Notes under the pieces: generated by a model
Told to the model about the DNA's origin: nothing
The model's database searches: none
The model's input: only the letters and a program-made list of their open reading frames with translations
NCBI GenBank assembly: GCA_023443315.1
Contig: JAEZVA010000061.1
Coordinates: 1-14,211, forward strand
Source: Bacillota bacterium
Lineage (GTDB): Bacteria; Bacillota; Clostridia; Oscillospirales; Ruminococcaceae
Length of the DNA stretch: 14,211 nt
Direction: 5' to 3'
Shown: in pieces, positions 1 to 6,553 of the stretch
Numbering within the stretch: the first letter of the stretch is position 1
How the letters are laid out: the number at the start of each line of letters is the position of its first letter
Translations under genes and position numbers: made by a program

Positions 1-565
1 CGGGCTGTGCGGTAGGCAGACCAAACGGCATCTGGGCTATCAGTCTCCACGAGCGGTCGATGCCAAACGTGTCGTACACCCCTTCGTCGATCAGGGGCGC
101 GTAGTGCTGAAGCGATGCGCCGAGACCGGCGCCCTCCAGTAGCATCCACACCGCATACTGCAGCATGCCGTTGGCGTGCTCCGCCCATACGGGGAAGTTA
201 TCCTTGTACAGCGCAAACTGCTGCATCATTGCCTCGGTGGTGGGGGTGTGATTAAAGAACAAGACCGTGCCATAGGCATTTGCAAAGGATGCGATCTTCT
301 CCTGTGTGGGGGCGAACTGGTCAGGCGGCACCACCTGCTTTAGCGCGTTTAATGTAATGTCGTTCCACAGCTTACCATGCTGCTCGCCGAACAAAACGGC
401 TACGCGCTGGCTCTGGCTGTGAAAGGCACTGGGCACATACTGTACCGCATGCTCCACAAGCGATAATATCTGCTCCTGCAAAACAGGGGATTCTGGGCTT
501 AGCGCGTAAACACTGCGGCGCTGCTCCATGGCCTTTGTTAGGCTAATATTTAAATGATTCGACAT
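1..565 (-). CDS. Nitroreductase family protein (Frm2/Hbn1-like), 3' end cut by window edge
   Basis: The reverse strand reads as an open frame from ATG at 565 to the window edge: 188 codons with no stop. The protein begins MSNHLNISLTKAMEQRRSVY. Three segments match the Frm2/Hbn1-like branch of flavin-dependent nitroreductases: the FMN-contacting RRSVYAL near residues 17-23, SAFHSQSQR near 50-58, and a WMLLEGAGLGASLQHY segment in the last third. The visible part ends at MPFGLPTAQP. Family members are about 200 residues long, so only the last dozen or so are probably missing. These are soluble FMN oxidoreductases that reduce nitro compounds or quinones with NAD(P)H; the physiological substrate is unknown, and yeast homologues are linked to stress and lipid signalling. 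The start is set by a strong GGGAGGAA ribosome site (571-578 on the plus strand). The gene is divergent from queH. Family call is firm; substrate is not. Confidence 0.9.
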   Translation of the reverse strand, partial: MSNHLNISLTKAMEQRRSVYALSPESPVLQEQILSLVEHAVQYVPSAFHSQSQRVAVLFGEQHGKLWNDITLNALKQVVPPDQFAPTQEKIASFANAYGTVLFFNHTPTTEAMMQQFALYKDNFPVWAEHANGMLQYAVWMLLEGAGLGASLQHYAPLIDEGVYDTFGIDRSWRLIAQMPFGLPTAQP

Positions 566-615
566 ATTGGTTCCTCCCTAAAAAGACTAAAATTAAATAC
601 TGTTATTATTATGCT

Positions 616-645
616 GTTATCTGCATGAAATATGGCATTGATAAC
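616..645. repeat. Imperfect dyad GTTATC...GATAAC upstream of the nitroreductase gene
   Basis: GTTATC (616-621) and GATAAC (640-645) are perfect 6-nt inverted arms. Just inside them, TGCAT (622-626) can pair with ATGGCA (632-637) if one base bulges. The dyad lies about 50-80 bp upstream of the nitroreductase start. It could be an operator or a hairpin in that gene's leader. No regulator is assigned. Confidence 0.35.
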
Positions 646-651
646 GAAACT

Positions 652-685
652 TATATAATATACTTTATTGGTATACTATTATATA
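652..685. repeat. A+T-rich imperfect inverted repeat in the divergent promoter region
   Basis: The left arm TATATAATATAC (652-663) and the right arm GTATACTATTATATA (671-685) are inverted copies. They share TATATAATA and ATAC and differ by a 3-nt insertion in the right arm. The centre is TTTATTG. The repeat overlaps the likely core promoter of the minus-strand nitroreductase gene. It may be an operator, but sequences this rich in A+T also form dyads by chance. Confidence 0.35.
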
Positions 686-736
686 TAACGGTTCTCAATT
701 AAAATTGCAAGGGGTTTTGAAAATATTTTCCTATTC

Positions 737-765
737 TTGCGCAGTGCGCATCGTCGTGATATAGT
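737..765 (+). promoter_or_regulatory. Sigma-A-type promoter for queH
   Basis: TTGCGC (737-742) and TATAGT (760-765) are separated by exactly 17 nt and give a good housekeeping -35/-10 pair. This predicts a transcript start near 772 and a 5' leader of roughly 95 nt before the queH start. Two copies of the self-palindromic TGCGCA, separated by one G, cover the -35 element and the start of the spacer (738-750) and could be an operator. Confidence 0.6.
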
Positions 766-866
766 GAACACAGGAACTATGCCGCATCTGATACTCGCCT
801 ACAACACTAACCAGGATTGGTTTTACCCCGCCTTTAACAATTAACCGCTTAACAAAGGAAGCGTCT

Positions 867-1499
867 ATGATGAACAGCAGAAACTATCAAAGCGAGCTAG
901 ATGGGATAATAAAGGGACTTACCACCCCGCCCACCCTACTGCTTCACGGGTGCTGCGCGCCCTGCTCTAGCTATGTACTCGAGTACCTTTCGCAGCACTT
1001 TTTGATTACGCTTTATTTTTATAACCCAAACATCACCATACAAGAAGAGTATGCCCGCAGGCTGGATGAGGTCAGACGGCTTGTGTCGGTGCTGCCCGTC
1101 AAGCACCCCGTGTCACTACTTGAGGGGGAATACGACCCCGCGCTGTTTGCGGCGCTTGCGCAGGGCAAAGAGCAGGAGCGCGAGGGCGGCGCCCGATGCG
1201 CGGATTGCTACGACCTGCGGCTCAGTCAAACCGCGCAGCTCGCCGCACAGGGCGGCTTTGACTATTTTACCACCACCCTTTCGATTAGCCCCTATAAAAA
1301 CGCCCAGAAGCTCAACGAAATTAGCGAGCGGCTTGCAGGCACCTACGGGGTTCGGCATCTGCCCTGCGACTTTAAAAAGCGGGGCGGGTACAAGCGTTCG
1401 GTGGAGCTCTGCGCGCAGTATGGATTGTACCGCCAAGACTACTGCGGCTGTGTTTATTCTATGCGCGTAGTACAGTCTCCCCCATCTCATAATGAATAA
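867..1499 (+). CDS. queH: Epoxyqueuosine reductase QueH
   Basis: This 210-residue protein is the QueH (DUF208) epoxyqueuosine reductase. It performs the last step of queuosine synthesis, reducing epoxyqueuosine to queuosine at the wobble base of GUN-anticodon tRNAs. It is unrelated in sequence to the cobalamin-dependent QueG. Diagnostic features are the N-terminal LLLHGCCAPCSSYVLEYL with Cys29, Cys30 and Cys33; YFYNPNI near 50-56; CADCYDLRL with Cys111 and Cys114; the TTTLSISPYKN segment near 136-145; and YCGCVYS with Cys193 and Cys195. The family uses such cysteines for an Fe-S cluster and a nearby metal. An AAGGAAG ribosome site (855-861) precedes two consecutive ATGs (867 and 870), and either could be used. 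The gene stands alone between its own promoter and terminator, with no other queuosine genes in view. Length and motifs are normal. Confidence 0.95.
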   Translation: MMNSRNYQSELDGIIKGLTTPPTLLLHGCCAPCSSYVLEYLSQHFLITLYFYNPNITIQEEYARRLDEVRRLVSVLPVKHPVSLLEGEYDPALFAALAQGKEQEREGGARCADCYDLRLSQTAQLAAQGGFDYFTTTLSISPYKNAQKLNEISERLAGTYGVRHLPCDFKKRGGYKRSVELCAQYGLYRQDYCGCVYSMRVVQSPPSHNE

Positions 1500-1527
1500 C
1501 TCATTAAATGTCATGTTTCTACCCCTC

Positions 1528-1571
1528 CCCTGCCGTTTGCCTTAGGGCAAATAGCAGGGTCTTTTTTTTTA
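1528..1571 (+). terminator. Rho-independent terminator after queH
   Basis: CCCTGC (1528-1533) pairs with GCAGGG (1554-1559), and TTTGCC (1536-1541) pairs with GGCAAA (1546-1551). The two stems are separated by a 2-nt internal mismatch and capped by a TTAG loop. A run of about ten T follows. This is a textbook intrinsic terminator 29 nt after the queH stop, and it isolates queH from the glycogen operon. Confidence 0.92.
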
Positions 1572-1716
1572 GTCATAACCAGCCGCGCACCCTCATATAC
1601 TTAATTTGTTCGTGCTTATGAATGATACAGCAATATTTTTTCAACAAATATGTGAATATTACATAAACATTTGATATGTGGAAATGTAAAGTTAATTTAA
1701 AATTACCAAAATCCAC
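1572..1716 (+). promoter_or_regulatory. A+T-rich upstream region of glgB with two adjacent dyads
   Basis: No gene is visible here. Two operator-like elements lie side by side. TATGTGAATATTACATA (1649-1665) is a 17-nt dyad with perfect 5-nt outer arms. ACATTT (1667-1672) and AAATGT (1682-1687) are perfect 6-nt arms around 9 nt. The core ATATGTGRAA also occurs twice as a direct repeat (about 1648 and 1675), 27 bp apart. The first dyad is centred roughly 94 bp before the predicted transcript start. It loosely resembles Crp/Fnr- or Rex-type operators, but I do not assign a regulator. Confidence 0.4.
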
Positions 1717-1744
1717 TTGAAAAATCGTGTGATTGTGGTAGAAT
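1717..1744 (+). promoter_or_regulatory. Sigma-A-like extended -10 promoter of the glg operon
   Basis: TTGAAA (1717-1722) and TAGAAT (1739-1744) are 16 nt apart, and TGG immediately precedes the -10, giving an extended -10 element (TG at 1736-1737). The short spacer is compensated by the extended -10. The predicted start is near 1751, leaving about 140 nt of leader before glgB. In Bacillus subtilis the homologous operon is read by sporulation sigma-E; here the visible elements look like a vegetative promoter. Confidence 0.65.
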
Positions 1745-1750
1745 AGATGT

Positions 1751-1889
1751 AAAGTGGGGAAGATATTTCCACCACGGCTGTTTACCCAAGAATCAGCCCC
1801 ACCCCAACGCATGAAACGATGCGCGGCAAGTGGCATTGCGCCGTTTTACGGCGAGAACTAGTAGCCACCCAAAACGGAGGAAACGACCA
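1751..1889 (+). promoter_or_regulatory. Structured 5' leader of glgB with competing pairings
   Basis: The leader can fold in several ways. GTGGGGAA (1754-1761) can pair locally with TTTCCACCAC (1766-1775, one bulge). The same GTGGGG (1754-1759) can instead pair with CCCCAC (1797-1802). GGCTG (1776-1780) pairs with CAGCC (1794-1798), which overlaps CCCCAC, so these options exclude each other. Further down are CGCAT/ATGCG (1808-1812 with 1819-1823) and CGCCG/CGGCG (1839-1843 with 1849-1853). The glgB ribosome site ACGGAGG is at 1874-1880. It matches no riboswitch class I recognise, and it contains no U-tract terminator. Confidence 0.4.
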
Positions 1890-3785
1890 ATGAATCCTGC
1901 AAACAATGATACGCTCAGCCTGCCGGTGTACCTATTCCATCAGGGAACCAACCACCGCGCTTACGAGCTGCTGGGATGCCACCTGTTTGAGGACGAGGCG
2001 GTGTTTCGGCTATGGGCGCCCAATGCGGCCAAGGTCTCGGTGGTGGGTGACTTTAACAACTGGAACAGTGACATAAGCCCCATGACAAGGCTAAACCCAG
2101 AAGGGCTGTGGGAGTGCCGCATTGCGCACCTAAAAAAGTATGACAACTACAAATACCGCATAAAGACGCTCGATGGTCGGCTGCTGATCAAGGCGGATCC
2201 CTATGCGTTTCACAACGAGACCCGCCCGCAAACGGCGTCTAAGGTCTACAACCTTGGGGGGTACGTGTGGCAGGATGATGCGTGGCTGGAGCAGCGACGC
2301 TGCACCGACCCATTTTGCAGCCCGATGAACATCTACGAGGTGCATCTCGGCTCGTTTATGCGCCACCCCGACGGCAGCCTGCTTAGCTACGAGCTGCTTG
2401 CCGACCAGCTGATTCCGTATGTACAGGAGCTTGGGTATACTCACATCGAGATTCTTCCCGTTACCGAGTACCCGTTTGACGGGTCGTGGGGATATCAGGT
2501 GACGGGCTACTTTGCCCCCACCGCTCGCTACGGCACGCCGCACGATTTTATGCGGTTTGTCGACCGCTTCCATCAGGCGGGCATCGGCGTGATTATGGAC
2601 TGGGTTCCCGCGCACTTCCCCAAGGACGAGCACGGTCTGTATGAGTTTGACGGCACCAAATGCTACGAATATGCAGAGCCCACCAAGATGGAGCACCAGG
2701 GCTGGGGCACAAGGGTGTTTGACTTTGGCAAAAACGAGGTGCGCTCGTTTCTCATATCCAGCGCGATGTTCTGGCTGGACAAATACCACATCGACGGGCT
2801 GCGGGTAGACGCCGTTGCGTCGATGATCTATCTCGATTACTGCCGCGAAAGGTGGCAGTGGAAGCCCAACAAGGACGGCGGACGCGAAAACCTGGAGGCG
2901 GTAGAGCTGGTGCGCCTGCTCAACCGAGCGGTGCTTGAGGCTTACCCCGACACGCTGATGATCGCCGAGGAATCCACCGCCTGGCCGATGGTTACCAAAC
3001 CCGACTACGATGGGGGCTTAGGCTTTACGTTTAAGTGGAACATGGGCTGGATGAACGACATGCTGCGCTATATCTCCACCGACCCGCTGTTTCGCAGCTA
3101 TAACCACGATAAGCTGACCTTTTCGTTTGTATACGCCTTTTCCGAAAACTACATCCTGCCCATCTCGCACGACGAGGTGGTGCACGGCAAGTGCTCGCTG
3201 CTTTCCAAGATGCCGGGCGAGTACGACGATAAGTTCTCGGGCGTGCGCGCCTTTCTTGCGTACATGATCGCGCACCCGGGCAAAAAACTGCTGTTTATGG
3301 GGCAGGAATTCGGGCAGTTTATAGAGTGGAACTACAAGCAACAGCTGGACTGGCAGCTGCTTGACTACGACCGCCACCGTCAGCTGCGCGAGTTTGTAAA
3401 GGCGCTAAACCATCTGTATCTCGCGTCACCCGCCCTATGGCAAAACGACTGCAGCCGCGACGGCTTTGCGTGGATAGCCGGCGACGACTTTAAGCACAGC
3501 ATCATCTCGTTTCGGCGCATCGCTTCGGACGGCGAGGAGATTATTGCGGTATGTAACTTTAACCCCGTGCACCGGGAGGATTACCGCATCGGCGCGCCGT
3601 ATAAGGGGCGGTACCGCGTGTTGCTCTGCTCGGACGACGCCGCGTTCGGCGGCAAGGGGGCTACTGCGCGCCCTTACTACACCGCAAAAAAGCAACAGCT
3701 GCACGGCTTGCCCTATACCCTGTCCCTTGACCTAGCACCAAACTCGGTGCTGCTGCTTTCGCCCAACAAGGCGGGTCAGGGGTAA
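1890..3785 (+). CDS. glgB: 1,4-alpha-glucan branching enzyme GlgB
   Basis: This is a GH13 glycogen branching enzyme of 631 residues. It cuts an alpha-1,4 chain and rejoins it through an alpha-1,6 bond, making the branch points of glycogen in the cytoplasm. The N-terminal CBM48 module is marked by FRLWAPNAAKVSVVGDFNNW (residues 39-58). The catalytic barrel follows, with DWVPAHFPKD (237-246), the nucleophile Asp307 in GLRVDAV, the acid Glu360 in IAEEST, and HDE at 427-429 in PISHDEVVHGK. A C-terminal beta domain ends the protein. The length suits the shorter family members, which lack the extra N-terminal module of the 730-residue Escherichia coli enzyme. The start at 1890 follows ACGGAGG by 9 nt; a GTG 20 codons upstream lacks support. 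It is the first gene of the glg operon, and glgC follows after 126 bp. Confidence 0.97.
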   Translation: MNPANNDTLSLPVYLFHQGTNHRAYELLGCHLFEDEAVFRLWAPNAAKVSVVGDFNNWNSDISPMTRLNPEGLWECRIAHLKKYDNYKYRIKTLDGRLLIKADPYAFHNETRPQTASKVYNLGGYVWQDDAWLEQRRCTDPFCSPMNIYEVHLGSFMRHPDGSLLSYELLADQLIPYVQELGYTHIEILPVTEYPFDGSWGYQVTGYFAPTARYGTPHDFMRFVDRFHQAGIGVIMDWVPAHFPKDEHGLYEFDGTKCYEYAEPTKMEHQGWGTRVFDFGKNEVRSFLISSAMFWLDKYHIDGLRVDAVASMIYLDYCRERWQWKPNKDGGRENLEAVELVRLLNRAVLEAYPDTLMIAEESTAWPMVTKPDYDGGLGFTFKWNMGWMNDMLRYISTDPLFRSYNHDKLTFSFVYAFSENYILPISHDEVVHGKCSLLSKMPGEYDDKFSGVRAFLAYMIAHPGKKLLFMGQEFGQFIEWNYKQQLDWQLLDYDRHRQLREFVKALNHLYLASPALWQNDCSRDGFAWIAGDDFKHSIISFRRIASDGEEIIAVCNFNPVHREDYRIGAPYKGRYRVLLCSDDAAFGGKGATARPYYTAKKQQLHGLPYTLSLDLAPNSVLLLSPNKAGQG

Positions 3786-3850
3786 CCATACTAGACGCGT
3801 GTTATACCCAAAAAAGACAGTGAACCGCTAATTACATGAAATGTACCCCT

Positions 3851-3866
3851 GCCCGGTAACCCGGGC
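3851..3866 (+). other. Short intercistronic hairpin between glgB and glgC
   Basis: GCCCGG (3851-3856) pairs perfectly with CCGGGC (3861-3866) around a TAAC tetraloop. No T-run follows, so it does not look like an intrinsic terminator. It may pause polymerase, stabilise the 3' end of glgB mRNA or mark a processing site. It lies 27 nt before the glgC ribosome site. Confidence 0.45.
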
Positions 3867-3911
3867 GGCATAAATACATCAGTACCATCTATGGGGGAGA
3901 GGATCAATCGT

Positions 3912-5129
3912 ATGAATCGTAAAAAAGAATGGATCGCCATGCTGCTGGCGGGCGGACAGGGCAGCAGACTGCATGTGCTGACCAAACGCTTAGCAAAGCC
4001 CGCCGTACCGTACGGGGGAAAGTATCGTATCATCGACTTTACGCTGTCGAACTGCGTCAACTCGGGCATCGACACGGTGGGGGTGCTCACCCAGTATCAG
4101 CCGCTTGAGCTCAACGAGTACATCGGCAACGGGCAGCCGTGGGACCTTGACCGCAACCACGGCGGGGTACACGTTCTGTCGCCCTACCAAAAGGCGACCG
4201 GCTCGGACTGGTACAAGGGCACCGCAAACGCCATCTACCAGAACATCCATTTCATCGAGGGCTACGACCCCGATTATATCGTCATCCTATCGGGCGACCA
4301 CATCTACAAGATGAACTACGAGAGCATGCTCGATTTTCATAAGCAAAAGTGTGCGGACTGCACCATCGCGGTAATCTCGGTGCCGTGGGAGGAGGCGTCC
4401 CGCTTCGGAATTCTTGACACCGACGAGGAGTACAAAATTCGGGAGTTCGCCGAAAAGCCCGAAAAGCCCAAGAGCAACCTCGCCTCGATGGGCGTATATA
4501 TCTTTAACTGGAAGAAACTGCGCCAGTACCTTGAGAGCAACGAGCGAGACACCGCCGCCTCCAAGGACTTTGGCAAGGACATCATCCCCGCCATGCTCGC
4601 GGATGGGCAGAAGATGTACGCCTACCCGTTTACAGGGTACTGGAAGGACGTGGGCACCATCGATAGCCTGTGGGAGGCAAACATGGACCTGCTCGACCCG
4701 AAGGTGCCGCTTGAGCTACAGGACCCATCGTGGAAGATCTACGCCCGCAACCCTGTTTTACCTCCGCAGTATTTAGGCAATACCGCGAATGTGCAAAATT
4801 CAATGATCGCCGACGGCTGCAACATCTTTGGCACGGTGGATTTTTCGGTGCTATTTGCCGGCGTTACGGTGGAGGAGGGTGCCGTGGTGCGCGACAGCAT
4901 CGTGATGCCCGGCTCGGTAATTAAAAAGGGTGCCTTCGTGCAGTACGCCATTGTTGCCGAAGACTGTGTGGTGGGTGAAAACAGCTTTGTTGGCATGCGC
5001 CCCGAGCAGGTGGAAAACAAGAACGACTGGGGCATCGCGGTAATCGGTCCTGGGGCTACGATTTCTGCAAACAGCATTATAAAGCCCAAAGAGATGGTTG
5101 ACGCCGACCGCATGGAGTCGTATATATAA
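3912..5129 (+). CDS. glgC: Glucose-1-phosphate adenylyltransferase, catalytic subunit GlgC
   Basis: This 405-residue protein makes ADP-glucose from ATP and glucose-1-phosphate, the committed step of glycogen synthesis. The nucleotide-binding loop MLLAGGQGSRL (10-20) and the LAKPAVPYGGKYRIIDFTLS block (27-46) are intact. The catalytic Asp is Asp129 in LSGDHIYKM, and the sugar-phosphate Lys is Lys182 in EFAEKP. A left-handed beta-helix domain with hexapeptide-like repeats fills about residues 290-395. The start at 3912 follows a GGGGGAGAGG stretch (3893-3902) at a normal distance and gives the family's usual MxRKKEWIAMLLAGG opening; the in-frame ATG at 3891 would place the ribosome site inside the gene. 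In Firmicutes GlgC assembles with GlgD, encoded next, into a mixed tetramer. It is typically less sensitive to allosteric effectors than the proteobacterial enzyme. Confidence 0.97.
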   Translation: MNRKKEWIAMLLAGGQGSRLHVLTKRLAKPAVPYGGKYRIIDFTLSNCVNSGIDTVGVLTQYQPLELNEYIGNGQPWDLDRNHGGVHVLSPYQKATGSDWYKGTANAIYQNIHFIEGYDPDYIVILSGDHIYKMNYESMLDFHKQKCADCTIAVISVPWEEASRFGILDTDEEYKIREFAEKPEKPKSNLASMGVYIFNWKKLRQYLESNERDTAASKDFGKDIIPAMLADGQKMYAYPFTGYWKDVGTIDSLWEANMDLLDPKVPLELQDPSWKIYARNPVLPPQYLGNTANVQNSMIADGCNIFGTVDFSVLFAGVTVEEGAVVRDSIVMPGSVIKKGAFVQYAIVAEDCVVGENSFVGMRPEQVENKNDWGIAVIGPGATISANSIIKPKEMVDADRMESYI

Positions 5130-5327
5130 TTAGATATTTCTGTAAGGTATTCGCCCTTTACACAACTTCTTTGCTGTAAAGGCTTCCCCCTGAACAGAAT
5201 AGATACCCCCGCCGGGGATCGTGATATCCACTTTGAATCAAACGGTTTGTGCACAAGGCAATTGCTGCGAATATGGGGTTTACCCTAGTTGGGCACTTGA
5301 CTTTGCAGGCACGAAACCAAGGAAGGC
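5130..5327 (+). other. Structured spacer between glgC and glgD
   Basis: This 198-nt spacer holds no convincing gene. CCTTTAC (5155-5161) pairs with GTAAAGG (5176-5182). CCCC (5207-5210) pairs with GGGG (5214-5217), and the stem extends through GAT (5202-5204) to ATC (5218-5220) with a 2-nt bulge. Neither is followed by a T-run, and no strong promoter was seen. The gap is long for subunits of one complex and may set the glgC:glgD expression ratio through mRNA processing or stability. Confidence 0.4.
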
Positions 5328-6464
5328 ATGGTGAATGGTATGCATGATACAAAAAAGATTTTAGGCATTATCTTCTCTAATATGCACGACGAGGTATTGC
5401 GCGAGCTAACCGAGCGGCGCACGATGGCGTCGGTGCCGTTTGGCGGACGCTACCGTTTTATTGATTTTACGCTGTCGTCGTTTGTCAACTCCAACATCCA
5501 GTCAGTGGGGGTTATCACCAAAAGCAACTACCAGTCGCTGATGGACCATCTGGGCTCGGGGCGCGAGTGGGACCTTGCGAGAAAGCGCGAGGGGCTGTTT
5601 ATACTGCCGCCCTTCGGCAATGCGGGCAGCGGCATATACCGCGGGCGCATCGAGGCGCTTTCGGGCATCATGGGCTTTATCAAGCACTCAAACGCCCGAT
5701 ATGTGGTGCTTGCCGACTGCGATATGATCTATAACATTGACATCAAGGACGTGCTGAATGCGCACATCGAGCGGCAGGCGGAGATTACCGTAGCCTACCA
5801 CAAAAAGATGCTTACCGCCGAGAATTCGAGGGAATCCACCGTGGTGGTGTGTGATAATAACGCAAGGGTACAGGATGTAATGCTCTCACCCACCATAGAG
5901 GGCGAGCACTGTGTCTCGATTAACCTGATGGTTCTTGAAAAGTCGCTGCTTGAGCGGCTGGTAAGCGAAAACATGAGTCGCAACCTGTACAGCCTAGAAA
6001 AGGACGTGCTGCAGGCACGCGCATCATCACTGCGCATCTACGGCTACGAGTACACCGGCTTTTGCGCAAAGGTAGACAGCATGCGCGACTACTACGACGC
6101 CAACATGCTGATGCTGAAAAAAGAGGTGCGCGACGAGCTGTTTTTACCCATTCGCCCCGTGTACACCAAGGTGCGCGACGATATGCCTGTGAAGTATGGG
6201 CTATCCTCAAACGTAAAGAACTCGCTGATTGCCGACGGCTGCGTCATCGAGGGCGAGGTGGAAAACTCGGTGCTGTTCCGCGGTGTGACGGTGGGCAAGG
6301 GCGCAAAGGTGCAAAACTCCATCGTCATGCAGGACACCATCGTCGGCGACCAGAGCGTGCTCAACTACTGCATTACCGATAAGGACGTAACCATAAAGGA
6401 TAACCGCACACTGATGGGCTACCTTTCGTACCCCGTTTTTATATCAAAGGGCAGTGTGGTGTAA
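5328..6464 (+). CDS. glgD: Glucose-1-phosphate adenylyltransferase regulatory subunit GlgD
   Basis: This is a GlgC paralogue of 378 residues that serves as the non-catalytic partner in Firmicute ADP-glucose pyrophosphorylase. The fold blocks are kept: SVPFGGRYRFIDFTLSSFVN near 35-54, REWDLARKREGLFILPPF near 79-96, and a C-terminal hexapeptide-repeat helix with SLIADGCVIEGEVENSVLF. The nucleotide loop has been lost: where GlgC has LLAGGQGSRL, this protein has IIFSNMHDEVLREL (14-27). The catalytic SGDHIYKM is replaced by LADCDMIYNI (128-137). Published work on Geobacillus and Ruminococcus shows that GlgD alone is inactive but raises GlgC activity. The exact start is uncertain. AAGGAAGG (5319-5326) sits too close to ATG 5328, fits GTG 5331 best, and lies 13 nt before ATG 5340, which would give the family-like opening MHDTKKILGII. 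Confidence 0.95.
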   Translation: MVNGMHDTKKILGIIFSNMHDEVLRELTERRTMASVPFGGRYRFIDFTLSSFVNSNIQSVGVITKSNYQSLMDHLGSGREWDLARKREGLFILPPFGNAGSGIYRGRIEALSGIMGFIKHSNARYVVLADCDMIYNIDIKDVLNAHIERQAEITVAYHKKMLTAENSRESTVVVCDNNARVQDVMLSPTIEGEHCVSINLMVLEKSLLERLVSENMSRNLYSLEKDVLQARASSLRIYGYEYTGFCAKVDSMRDYYDANMLMLKKEVRDELFLPIRPVYTKVRDDMPVKYGLSSNVKNSLIADGCVIEGEVENSVLFRGVTVGKGAKVQNSIVMQDTIVGDQSVLNYCITDKDVTIKDNRTLMGYLSYPVFISKGSVV

Positions 6465-6482
6465 TTCGTATACTGTTATTAA

Positions 6483-6514
6483 GGCGCAGTACCGAAAATA
6501 ATCGGTGCTGCGCC
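6483..6514 (+). other. Strong intercistronic hairpin between glgD and glgA
   Basis: GGCGCAGTACCGA (6483-6495) pairs with TCGGTGCTGCGCC (6502-6514): 13 base pairs including one U-G pair, with an AAATAA loop. CTCATCC follows, with no T-run, so it is not a standard terminator. It begins 18 nt after the glgD stop and ends 24 nt before the glgA ribosome site. A stalled or processed 3' end at this hairpin would make glgD and glgA levels differ. Confidence 0.65.
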
Positions 6515-6553
6515 CTCATCCATACCGCTTCCCGCAACAGGAGGAGATTGTAC

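Larger units (their letters stand above)
566..866. promoter_or_regulatory. Divergent intergenic control region, no gene seen
   Basis: This A+T-rich stretch separates the minus-strand nitroreductase from plus-strand queH. It holds the nitroreductase ribosome site (571-578), two imperfect dyads (616-645 and 652-685) and the queH promoter (737-765). A possible nitroreductase promoter on the reverse strand reads TTGCAA (plus coordinates about 705-710), 17 nt, then TATATA. That is weaker than the queH promoter and is only a suggestion. No coding frame with a ribosome site was found here. Confidence 0.6.

Noticed and set aside
1573..1836. Minus-strand open frame of 87 codons between queH and glgB
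   Set aside because: It covers the queH terminator tail, the glg promoter and the leader, has no ribosome site, and its composition (many His, Phe, Tyr from A+T-rich DNA) is that of a translated non-coding region.
1830..1889. Upstream GTG start extending GlgB by 20 residues
   Set aside because: The extension is Arg-rich leader sequence without a ribosome site, while ATG 1890 has ACGGAGG at normal spacing and gives a family-like N-terminus.
1751..1889. glgB leader as a known riboswitch (for example c-di-GMP, glmS or ydaO type)
   Set aside because: None of the conserved core sequences of these classes was found. Only short competing helices are visible, so it is listed as a structured leader of unknown type.
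2130..2789. Minus-strand open frame of 219 codons inside glgB
   Set aside because: It is antisense to the conserved GH13 barrel of GlgB, and its length reflects the G+C-rich codon pattern of glgB.
4739..5254. Minus-strand open frame of 171 codons over the end of glgC
   Set aside because: It is antisense to a clear glgC coding region, shows no family motif and has no ribosome site.
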